Below are positions 13,602 to 19,357 of a DNA stretch of 22,432 nucleotides, piece after piece. The notes under the pieces are model-generated. The model did no database searches. It was not told the origin of the DNA and worked only from the letters and a program-made list of their open reading frames with translations. Every line of letters starts with the position of its first letter. Within the stretch, counting starts at the first letter, position 1. Source of the stretch: a virus. Location of the stretch: positions 1 through 22,432 of IMG/VR virus record IMGVR_UViG_3300048554_000355; one strand, given 5' to 3'. The position numbers and the translations under genes were made by a program.

Positions 13602-13856
13602 ATGTCAAATGGAACCACTTCGCTAGAGCGAACAAATTTAGAAGCCCACGTTGATCTTTGTGCAGAAAGGTACAAGGGATTGGAAACACGCTTGGACAAA
13701 GTAGAAAAAGCCGTGCTGGATCTCCATGCGGAGATGCGAAAAATGCACGAAGAAAATGTAAAGAATCATACCAACACTAATAAAATAATGCTCGGTGCCG
13801 CCGCTACCGTAACAGCAGGCATACTGTCAACAATTATTGTATTGTTGATGAACTAA
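13602..13856 (+). CDS. coiled-coil/membrane-anchored small protein (holin-like?)
   Basis: An 84-aa protein, start MSNGTTSLERTNLEAHVDLC, with a helical heptad-like middle (about 22-55, RLDKVEKAVLDLHAEMRKM) and one membrane span at the C-terminus (about 62-83, LGAAATVTAGILSTIIVLLM). This layout (coiled coil plus C-terminal anchor) is like XhlA/haemolysin-type accessory proteins of phage lysis cassettes, and a similar protein recurs in marine phages (memory). It may anchor or help a holin; no endolysin gene is adjacent, so lysis is only one option. It follows the structured non-coding region; the ribosome binding site (GAAGG at 13586) is weakly placed, and the palindrome 13571-13584 may control access to it. 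Confidence 0.75.
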   Translation: MSNGTTSLERTNLEAHVDLCAERYKGLETRLDKVEKAVLDLHAEMRKMHEENVKNHTNTNKIMLGAAATVTAGILSTIIVLLMN

Positions 13857-13862
13857 TTTCCG

Positions 13863-13870
13863 TATAAATA
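13863..13870 (+). promoter_or_regulatory. perfect T4-type late promoter (TATAAATA)
   Basis: TATAAATACTATT matches the T4 late consensus in all 8 core positions. In T4 the core spans about -13 to -6, so +1 would be 13876, exactly the A of the next ATG. No Shine-Dalgarno sequence fits between; the message is predicted to be leaderless. Confidence 0.85.
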
Positions 13871-13875
13871 CTATT

Positions 13876-14163
13876 ATGAATTTAGATGAACTAGATAGCA
13901 CTAATGTGGTTGAAGCACAACTGGTATGGGCGAGGAAAGGTAATCAACTTACTCGTAAATATCGTTGTGTAGTAGGTCAACGAGCTGGTAGACTGGTAAG
14001 CAAGCCAGGACAGTGTAGTGCTCCTATTAACCTAAAGGCCCGACTAACATTAAAAAGAACTAAAGCTCGTATGGGCAAACGCATGGCTAAGAAAGCACAA
14101 CGTACTAAAAGGTTTAATCCAGCAAGTAAAGCACTTAAAAGATTAAACAAACGGAGAAAATAA
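13876..14163 (+). CDS. small, very basic conserved phage protein
   Basis: A 95-aa protein with an acidic first dozen residues (MNLDELDSTNVVEA) and an intensely basic remainder: Arg/Lys-rich from about residue 50 on, ending RLNKRRK. Two cysteines (CVVGQ and GQCSAP, about 31 and 47) frame a GRLVSKPG turn and may form a small metal-binding or disulfide-linked knot. From memory, marine T4-like phages share this protein at the start of a late unit. The charge suggests nucleic-acid binding, for example a capsid-internal DNA-condensing protein; this is inference. A start directly at the late-promoter +1 makes it a candidate leaderless gene. Confidence 0.8.
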   Translation: MNLDELDSTNVVEAQLVWARKGNQLTRKYRCVVGQRAGRLVSKPGQCSAPINLKARLTLKRTKARMGKRMAKKAQRTKRFNPASKALKRLNKRRK

Positions 14164-14164
14164 C

Positions 14165-14554
14165 ATGAAGATAATGGATATCATCGATGACAAGTACACA
14201 AAAAAGGACACCTGGATCAAAGACGGTGTGCTGATGTGCAGTAAGGATTGCTGTGGAGTACCAGTAAGTGAATGTTCATGTGATTCTAGTTGTAAACACT
14301 GTAATTGTGCTGAGCTCAATGAAGACGAAGTATCAGAACGTTATGGTGTGCGTGGTATTAATATAGCACAAGGCAGAAAAGATATTAATATGGGAACCAA
14401 TATGTCTAAGAGGGCTAACAATCAAGCGATAGATCAAGGCAGAGAGCAAAACATTCGAACCGCAAGTGCAACCCGTAGACAAAATAGATTAAGTAAAAAA
14501 ATACCAACAGGTATACCTGTTAGAGCAGTACAACAACAAGGGCCAGCACAATGA
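14165..14554 (+). CDS. cysteine-rich conserved phage protein
   Basis: A 129-aa protein. Residues about 25-48 hold nine cysteines in CSKDCCGVPVSECSCD followed by SSCKHCNC, dense enough for one or two zinc sites or a disulfide knot. A long basic, Asn/Gln/Arg-rich and probably disordered tail follows (about 70-129, ending VQQQGPAQ). The N-terminus MKIMDIIDD is of the short amphipathic type seen on several late genes here. GGAG at 14154-14157 is a good ribosome binding site, and the start lies one base after the previous stop. It overlaps the next gene by 4 bases. No function known to me; the late cluster suggests a virion or assembly role. Confidence 0.8.
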   Translation: MKIMDIIDDKYTKKDTWIKDGVLMCSKDCCGVPVSECSCDSSCKHCNCAELNEDEVSERYGVRGINIAQGRKDINMGTNMSKRANNQAIDQGREQNIRTASATRRQNRLSKKIPTGIPVRAVQQQGPAQ

Positions 14555-14775
14555 AAGCAATAGTAACTAAAGGTGGAATTTATACTTGGCTTAATGTCAG
14601 AGAAAACAGGTTCCTCGAAGAGAAATTTACTTCTGATAGTAGTTTGTCGAAAGATGACTTGAATGAAAGAGAACAATATATTGCACAAGGTCTTGTTGGC
14701 AGAGGTATATTAGAGAGAAGAATAAAGAACTCAAAAACATCATATAAACTTAACACTAACAAATATGCGAGGTAA
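14551..14775 (+). CDS. small conserved protein, winged-helix-like
   Basis: A 74-aa protein. Its order (strand-rich start MKAIVTKGGIYTWLNV, helix with LNEREQYIAQGLVGRG, then ILERRIKN leading to a final strand YKLN) resembles a compact winged helix, in which the last two strands make the wing. Such modules bind DNA or serve as protein contacts. The resemblance is by eye only. It is tied to its neighbours by an ATGA overlap and a 2-base gap, and so belongs to the same late unit. From memory it is conserved in marine T4-like phages at this position. Confidence 0.75.
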   Translation: MKAIVTKGGIYTWLNVRENRFLEEKFTSDSSLSKDDLNEREQYIAQGLVGRGILERRIKNSKTSYKLNTNKYAR

Positions 14776-14777
14776 CT

Positions 14778-15239
14778 ATGAAGCCAAGACTCTACGATAT
14801 TATCAATACTTTTGATAAAACTTCTAAACAATTAAATGAACGTGCTAATACTGATGTAGATTTGCGAGTAGCAATGACACAAAAAACACAAGAAAACAGT
14901 GTGAGTGTACAACAGTATCGTATTGATGTGATTCAAGAAGACTTTGCAGATAAAAAGAAAAACTTCTACAACATATACGAACATAACGAATTGTTATATA
15001 AAGACATTGCATTATTTGAGAGTGCAATGGGAATTGTTAAAAATCTTATGCGTGGAAGAACACAAAGCGTAAAAGATATTGAAAAAGCTGATTTAGATTA
15101 TAACAATGCATTGTACGAAGTTTACATGTTTAAAAGTAAATCTAAGAGTTCAAATAACCAAGACGTAATGTTAGCAAAATTAGACCATGCACAGAGCAAG
15201 TTAAGCGAAGCAAAATCAAAAATATTAAAAAGACTATAA
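14778..15239 (+). CDS. coiled-coil protein of the late cluster
   Basis: A 153-aa, nearly all-helical protein (start MKPRLYDIINTFDKTSKQL) with long amphipathic stretches at about 35-70 and 100-150, rich in Lys, Glu, Asp and Asn, and no Cys, Pro or membrane span worth noting. It looks like a coiled-coil rod. GAGG (14767-14770) is a fair ribosome binding site. The last codons overlap a late promoter (TATAAATA 15235-15242) for the next gene. A scaffold, core or connector role in the prohead would fit its shape and position, but there is no recognisable T4 counterpart. Confidence 0.75.
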   Translation: MKPRLYDIINTFDKTSKQLNERANTDVDLRVAMTQKTQENSVSVQQYRIDVIQEDFADKKKNFYNIYEHNELLYKDIALFESAMGIVKNLMRGRTQSVKDIEKADLDYNNALYEVYMFKSKSKSSNNQDVMLAKLDHAQSKLSEAKSKILKRL

Positions 15240-15242
15240 ATA
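15235..15242 (+). promoter_or_regulatory. perfect T4-type late promoter (TATAAATA)
   Basis: TATAAATAC overlaps the stop codon of the preceding gene. Predicted +1 near 15248 gives a leader of about 20 bases with AACGGGAA before ATG 15268, a conventional leader unlike the one at 13863. Confidence 0.85.
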
Positions 15243-15267
15243 CAATATAACGAACGGGAATAGACAC

Positions 15268-16437
15268 ATGTATCTAAATGATTTAAATTCAAGTCAACAT
15301 AACGTAGACAAGTTGAATAAGATACTATCACAAACTTTTAACCACGAGGTTGATTTGTCTGAGATGAGTACTGATTCACTTAACAGAATGTTGACCACAA
15401 CAAATGCCAAAATGACGGCAATTAAAGAAAGCGATCTCACATATTGGGAAAATGCACAGTATAATAAATTAGGATTAATTTCACATCAAATTAAAGAATA
15501 TTTGAATGAAATTGCACCAACAAGAGGCGACGGCAAAAAAATGAAAACCAAAGAAAGCACAGTAATGGAAGCTGATTTGGATCAAGCAGAAGTATTGCTA
15601 GCCGCACAAGAACTAGTTGACGAAATGCAAAAAATGGTAGAAGGCGTTGCAGAGATGCAAGTACAAAAACTTATGCCAATTGTAGATGCAATGAAAGAGC
15701 AAGTAGGATTTGAAGTAGCAGAAGCATACAACAATGCCGCTGATGGTGCATTAGGCGCACTATTAGATGCTATGAAAACTGCTAAAGAAGCAGTTGAAAA
15801 TGCAACACTAGCCGCTAGAGGCGAGCCTGTACCAGGTGGCGAAGCAATGCCAACAGATATGGGAATGGATGATGCTGATATGGATCCAGAAGCACCAATT
15901 GATGATATGGGTGCAGATGAGTTCGGCGGAGATGACTCAGAAGCAGGCGAAGAAAATCCAGTAGGCAGAGAACTTAAAGGCGAGAGTGCTATTGCTGATA
16001 TGGAGCGAGGTGCGTTAGCTGAAAAAAAGTTTTTAGAGAGTAAAGACAAACTCTTCAAAATGGTCGAAAGTGGTGAGATGACACAGGAACACTTTATCAA
16101 CATCATTGGTGAATTCCAAGGTAGATCAGGTGAACTTGATACAAGCACAATTGGCACACCTCAGCAAAAAGGTGTTGACGGAATAGTAGGTGGAGTTGGT
16201 ACAATTTATAAACCACCATCGAAGAAGAAACCACAAGCTCCTAAGAAATTTGTACCTGTACCTCCACAAGACTCCGGAGTTGGAGTTGATACACAGCCGC
16301 CAAAACCAAATGTAGGCGGACTTAGAACTGCGGATCTAAGAAAAGGCGATGTTGGTTTTGATGCTGTACAGAAAAGATTTAACATGTTTAAGAAAGCCAA
16401 GCCACAAGCAGGCATGAACTTGAGTGGAAACAAGTAA
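15268..16437 (+). CDS. acidic structural/scaffold-like protein
   Basis: A 389-aa protein in three parts. Residues 1 to about 90 are helical (start MYLNDLNSSQHNVDKLNK). Residues about 95-180 form a long Ala/Glu/Met-rich helix (DLDQAEVLLAAQELVDEMQK). Then comes a very acidic, Asp/Met/Gly-rich stretch (about 195-235), a short helical domain with SKDKLFKMVESGEMT (about 258-272), and a Pro/Lys/Gly-rich tail. From memory, marine T4-like phages carry a similar structural protein. The helix plus acidic tract recalls prohead core proteins, and several (I/L)-x-E triplets (IKE, LNE) would suit cleavage by a gp21-type protease. Its own late promoter suggests high expression. One-base TAATG overlap with the next gene. 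Confidence 0.75.
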   Translation: MYLNDLNSSQHNVDKLNKILSQTFNHEVDLSEMSTDSLNRMLTTTNAKMTAIKESDLTYWENAQYNKLGLISHQIKEYLNEIAPTRGDGKKMKTKESTVMEADLDQAEVLLAAQELVDEMQKMVEGVAEMQVQKLMPIVDAMKEQVGFEVAEAYNNAADGALGALLDAMKTAKEAVENATLAARGEPVPGGEAMPTDMGMDDADMDPEAPIDDMGADEFGGDDSEAGEENPVGRELKGESAIADMERGALAEKKFLESKDKLFKMVESGEMTQEHFINIIGEFQGRSGELDTSTIGTPQQKGVDGIVGGVGTIYKPPSKKKPQAPKKFVPVPPQDSGVGVDTQPPKPNVGGLRTADLRKGDVGFDAVQKRFNMFKKAKPQAGMNLSGNK

Positions 16438-16751
16438 TGTTAATCAACGAAGTTTTGAATGAAGACCAAAGTGACATATTGAATTACCTAGAAGAATTGC
16501 TTACTAGGGCAAAAGCCAATATGAAAACTAAAATACCAACTAATATGGTATTAGCAAAACTTCGTGCAATGGGCTATAGCATAGATATTACTAGTTTAAT
16601 TGACATGCTGGCAACTATTACAATAGTTGGAAGTGCTAACAAAAAAGACATCACACTGGATACAGCAATACCCCGTTCAGACGCTGATCCAGAAGATCAA
16701 ACTGTTAGCAAAATGGCAAAGAAACAAGTTAGTAAGGACATGAAGAAATGA
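16437..16751 (+). CDS. small conserved late protein
   Basis: A 104-aa protein. It begins MLINEVLNEDQSDIL, a short amphipathic start with L-N-E, like capsid-targeting or protease-processed N-termini of T4 internal proteins. The middle (about 20-75) looks like a compact helical domain ending in a strand pair (ITIVGSANKKDITL). The tail is charged and probably flexible (MAKKQVSKDMKK). TAATG overlap with the gene before and ATGA with the gene after, so it is translationally tied to two probable structural proteins. A similar protein occurs at this place in marine T4-like phages as I remember. Function unknown. Confidence 0.75.
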   Translation: MLINEVLNEDQSDILNYLEELLTRAKANMKTKIPTNMVLAKLRAMGYSIDITSLIDMLATITIVGSANKKDITLDTAIPRSDADPEDQTVSKMAKKQVSKDMKK

Positions 16752-17368
16752 GTTATAGTATTAACAAATCAACAGCAAGAAGTTTAGCAAGAGCAGATCT
16801 TACTATATTTAATGAGACACAGGCCCTTATGAAACAAATCATCACAGACGCAGGAAATGGTCTATATGAAACAACTGTTAGTGATGGAACCGAAATGACA
16901 GAGAGTACACCAACTATTACAATTACAGGAAGTGTTGCGGCACCAACCATTACTGCAACACCGACTGTAATACTTGGTGGTGTTACTGTTACACTAGGAA
17001 CAACTGGTCTAAGTTTAAATGCAGTCATAGCTGATATCAATGATGCGGCTGTACCAGGCGTAGTAGCTAGTAAAAATGCCGCTGATAATCTTGTGTTAAC
17101 ATATACTGCACCAGCGGCAACTGCATGGACATTTACTGTAGGTGCTGGTACTGCTAATACAGACTTGGGTTTAACAGCCGCAACTAGTACAGCAACTAAT
17201 CCAACAAGTGTTGATTATTTTAACTGTTGGCAAGGCAATGTTGATAGTAGACCAAAAACAGATCAAATGAGTCAAGTTATTCTCTACTTCCAGCAACTTG
17301 GATATACCATTGAACGTCTTAAGAATACCACAACAGGTAAGACGCTCAAATGGGTAATAAGCTATTAA
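16748..17368 (+). CDS. probable virion structural protein with beta-rich insert
   Basis: A 206-aa protein. The N-terminal helix (start MSYSINKSTARSLARADL) and the C-terminal part (about 153-206, with QGNVDSRPKTDQMSQVILYF) look like one conserved domain. Between them (about 50-150) lies a Thr/Ala/Val-rich, low-charge beta stretch with repeating short strands (TITITGS, APTITATPTVILGG, LTYTAPAATAWTFTVG), like an Ig-like or surface decoration domain inserted into a small structural protein. From memory this layout recurs in marine T4-like phages. The insert probably displays on the virion. It is the last gene of the late unit; 142 bases without a gene follow. Confidence 0.8.
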   Translation: MSYSINKSTARSLARADLTIFNETQALMKQIITDAGNGLYETTVSDGTEMTESTPTITITGSVAAPTITATPTVILGGVTVTLGTTGLSLNAVIADINDAAVPGVVASKNAADNLVLTYTAPAATAWTFTVGAGTANTDLGLTAATSTATNPTSVDYFNCWQGNVDSRPKTDQMSQVILYFQQLGYTIERLKNTTTGKTLKWVISY

Positions 17369-17512
17369 GCTAGTAAGGATATGGCAGTCACTTGACGGTG
17401 ATAATAAAGCTATATTATTTTGTATCATATTATCTATTTTATTAGCTTATTTTGACCCAAGATGGCAAAGTTTTCATTGACAACATAATAGCTTTTTGTT
17501 ACAATAAGCTAT
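17356..17512. repeat. AATAAGCTA repeats around the nuclease promoter
   Basis: AATAAGCTAT occurs at 17356-17365 and again at 17503-17512, the latter overlapping the -10 element and start codon of the nuclease gene. An inverted copy (TAGCTTATT, 17443-17451) and a copy with one extra A (17403-17413) lie between. The two middle copies can pair to form a long-loop stem followed by TTTT, so a terminator is possible; the copy on the promoter suggests an operator. Confidence 0.45.
17477..17505 (+). promoter_or_regulatory. sigma70-type promoter of nuclease gene (leaderless)
   Basis: TTGACA at 17477-17482, 17 bases, TACAAT at 17500-17505: the same two hexamers and spacer as before uvsW. Five bases separate it from ATG 17511, so transcription should begin at or within a base of the start codon. 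No ribosome binding site is present. Confidence 0.8.
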
Positions 17513-18176
17513 GTTAAATATAAATCACATTTACCCGTATAAAGAATTTAAACGTAAGAGTGTAGGCGGTAAACGTCTATACGAAAACCCGTATGGCGAT
17601 CCTGTGCCTAGTGTGACTACTATCCTCAGTAAAACAAAGGATATGACACACCTTAATGCTTGGAAAAAGCGAGTGGGCGAAAAGAAAGCACAAGAGATTG
17701 TAACTGAAGCCGCAAATGTAGGCACAATTATGCACAACATGTTAGAAGCATGGAGCCTCAATGAGGAATACACAGGTACTAATATGTTACAAGCCAAAAT
17801 GATGGCAGAGACTGTTATTAAAAATATTGAACCTGACATTGATGAAGTTTGGGGTAGCGAAGTAAACTTGTGTTACCCGGGACTATATGCAGGCACCACA
17901 GACCTAGTGGGCATATACAAAGGCAAGCCTACTATTATGGATTTTAAGCAAACCAACAAACCTAAAAAGCGTGAGTGGATTGATGATTACTTTATGCAAG
18001 CCGCCGCTTATGGAATGGCACATAATGAGGTGTTTGAAACTAAAATTGAACATGCGGCAATTTTTATGTGCAGTAGAGATTGTGATTGGCAACTATGGGA
18101 AGTAGGGCCAGAAGATTTTAAAGTTTGGGAAGAAAAATGGGCAAAGAGAGTGGAAGAGTTCTACAACTTGTCATAA
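17511..18176 (+). CDS. PD-(D/E)XK nuclease, RecB/Cas4 type
   Basis: A 221-aa protein with the full RecB/Cas4-type nuclease motif set: H75 (GTIMHNMLEA), E117, D131 (AGTTDLVG), D144-F-K146 (IMDFKQTNK) and Q163-x3-Y167 (MQAAAYG). Catalysis would use two metal ions held by H75, D131 and D144, with K146. It is a single nuclease domain, without helicase parts or the four-cysteine iron-sulfur cluster of Cas4. Likely a DNA exonuclease or flap nuclease for recombination, host-DNA breakdown or DNA maturation. It sits between two late structural units but has its own early-type, leaderless promoter, so its timing probably differs from its neighbours. Ends at a late promoter. Confidence 0.88.
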   Translation: MLNINHIYPYKEFKRKSVGGKRLYENPYGDPVPSVTTILSKTKDMTHLNAWKKRVGEKKAQEIVTEAANVGTIMHNMLEAWSLNEEYTGTNMLQAKMMAETVIKNIEPDIDEVWGSEVNLCYPGLYAGTTDLVGIYKGKPTIMDFKQTNKPKKREWIDDYFMQAAAYGMAHNEVFETKIEHAAIFMCSRDCDWQLWEVGPEDFKVWEEKWAKRVEEFYNLS

Positions 18177-18179
18177 ATA
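18172..18179 (+). promoter_or_regulatory. late promoter (CATAAATA)
   Basis: CATAAATAC overlaps the stop codon of the nuclease gene; 7 of 8 with TATAAATA. Predicted +1 near 18185, with the ribosome binding site AGGAG at 18187-18191 and ATG at 18198. Confidence 0.75.
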
Positions 18180-18197
18180 CTGTATCAGGAGTACAAA

Positions 18198-18857
18198 ATG
18201 GCAACAACTAGATTAAGTAAGATAAGAGTCAGGCAAGGTAATTTTTCTGACTTGCCTGTATTAGATCCGGGTGAACTTGGATATGCAAAAGACCAAAGAC
18301 GTTTGTTTATTGGTAATGATGTAGTAAGTGTAGGAACCGGTAACGGTGTATTGACAGCATTTACAATTCCTTTAGCATTAAGCAAACCTAATATTACAAC
18401 TGTAAGTGTTGCAGGCAGTGCAGTTAATGCTAGTACCTATACAATTAGTGGAACAACATTAACATTTGCTAGTGCTCCGACTGGTGCTATCACTGTTGGC
18501 TTTAATAACGAGATTGATATTGTCAGTGATGTTACAATACCAAGTGAAATTAGTTTAGCCGCAAACGGTAGCTCAGCTGATACAGGATTTCAAATTGATA
18601 CAAGTTTGTATAATGTTGTAGTTATGGACTACACCTTAGAAAGTACAAACGGTGTTAGAATTGGACAACTAAGATTTGGAACTGATACAAGTGCAAGTGC
18701 AAATACTATTGGTGACAATTATACAGAAACAGCCGCCGTAGGAATTACTTTTAGCTTAGATACTGCAACTGCAAATACTCTAAAGCTACAGTATACCGAT
18801 GCAGATAACCTTATAACAAAATTTAAGTATACATATCAACTTTGGAACAGCAATTAA
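18198..18857 (+). CDS. probable tail fibre/decoration protein
   Basis: A 219-aa protein. Its start (IRVRQGNFSDLPVLDPGELGYAKDQRRLFIGN, about 9-40) carries the short G-E-L-G-Y, R-L-F-I-G-N segment found at the N-terminus of many phage tail-fibre and receptor-binding proteins (the Mtd-type N-terminal domain). After it come Thr/Ser/Val-rich beta strands (about 48-110, VSVAGSAVNASTYTISGTTLTF) and a final beta domain (about 125-219) ending QLWNSN. No membrane span or signal. Strong late promoter and AGGAG site, so abundant late expression is expected. Attachment to the tail, fibre network or capsid cannot be told. The last codons overlap the next gene by 16 bases. Confidence 0.7.
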   Translation: MATTRLSKIRVRQGNFSDLPVLDPGELGYAKDQRRLFIGNDVVSVGTGNGVLTAFTIPLALSKPNITTVSVAGSAVNASTYTISGTTLTFASAPTGAITVGFNNEIDIVSDVTIPSEISLAANGSSADTGFQIDTSLYNVVVMDYTLESTNGVRIGQLRFGTDTSASANTIGDNYTETAAVGITFSLDTATANTLKLQYTDADNLITKFKYTYQLWNSN

Positions 18858-19294
18858 TACACACTGCTTGGTTTGAATCTCCAACTGCTAGATTAAGTCA
18901 GTGGCGGGAGTTTCGTAAAGGCTTGGATACAGACAACACACAAGAAGTCTGTAATACAGTAATAGATTGGTGGAAAATGGCACCAATTAGTAAAATGACC
19001 ATTGACCCTGTGAACAGTACTACATGGCCTACGCCGTGGGAGATGTTACACAGTGGAGATTTTTGTGAAAGCAGTTTGGCGCTGGGCATGAGTTATACAA
19101 TTTATTATGCAAATGAAACAATACCCAACGAGCTACTGTACATCACAGATAGAAATAATAGCACACAAAAATTATGTGCGTGGATTGACAATAAGTATCT
19201 GCTTAATTACGAACACGGTGCGATAAGTACACTACCAACCGAAAACATATCGATCAGCTTCCGCAAAAAAATTGCGGATGTGATCAAATGCTGA
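18842..19294 (+). CDS. conserved phage protein of unknown function
   Basis: A 150-aa protein, start at TTG 18842, overlapping the previous gene by 16 bases; the first ATG (18978) would remove the conserved WFESPTARLSQWREF region (about 10-24), so the TTG start is preferred. It is rich in Trp, with WPTPWEMLHSGDFCESSLALGMSYTIYY (about 62-89) as the most distinctive part, and LLNYEHG further on. From memory it is shared by marine T4-like phages close to nrd or structural genes and has no name. Near its end CCGCAA(19261)/TTGCGG(19272) forms a perfect hairpin within the coding sequence. A role beyond late or middle expression cannot be assigned. Confidence 0.8.
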   Translation: MEQQLIHTAWFESPTARLSQWREFRKGLDTDNTQEVCNTVIDWWKMAPISKMTIDPVNSTTWPTPWEMLHSGDFCESSLALGMSYTIYYANETIPNELLYITDRNNSTQKLCAWIDNKYLLNYEHGAISTLPTENISISFRKKIADVIKC

Positions 19295-19357
19295 TACATA
19301 ACTTGGTCCAAGAGAATAATAAGTACAGAGATACACAGATGAGAAGGAAAAACAATA
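19295..19357 (+). promoter_or_regulatory. leader of nrdA with weak promoter and ribosome binding site
   Basis: AAGGA at 19344-19348 is nine bases from the nrdA ATG, a normal ribosome binding site, unlike the leaderless early genes. Upstream, TTGCGG (19272-19277) and an extended -10-like TGATACATA (19292-19300) with a 17-base spacer could be a weak promoter. CTTGGTCCAAG (19302-19312) is an inverted repeat in the leader. Confidence 0.4.

Noticed and set aside
15582-16157. Long minus-strand ORF (191 aa) opposite the acidic structural gene
   Set aside because: Ser/Ala/Pro-rich antisense image of a Gly/Glu/Asp-rich coding sequence, without promoter or ribosome binding site.
19261-19277. CCGCAA-AAAAA-TTGCGG hairpin as a terminator before nrdA
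   Set aside because: It is inside coding sequence and lacks a following T run. The right arm is also the -35-like sequence.
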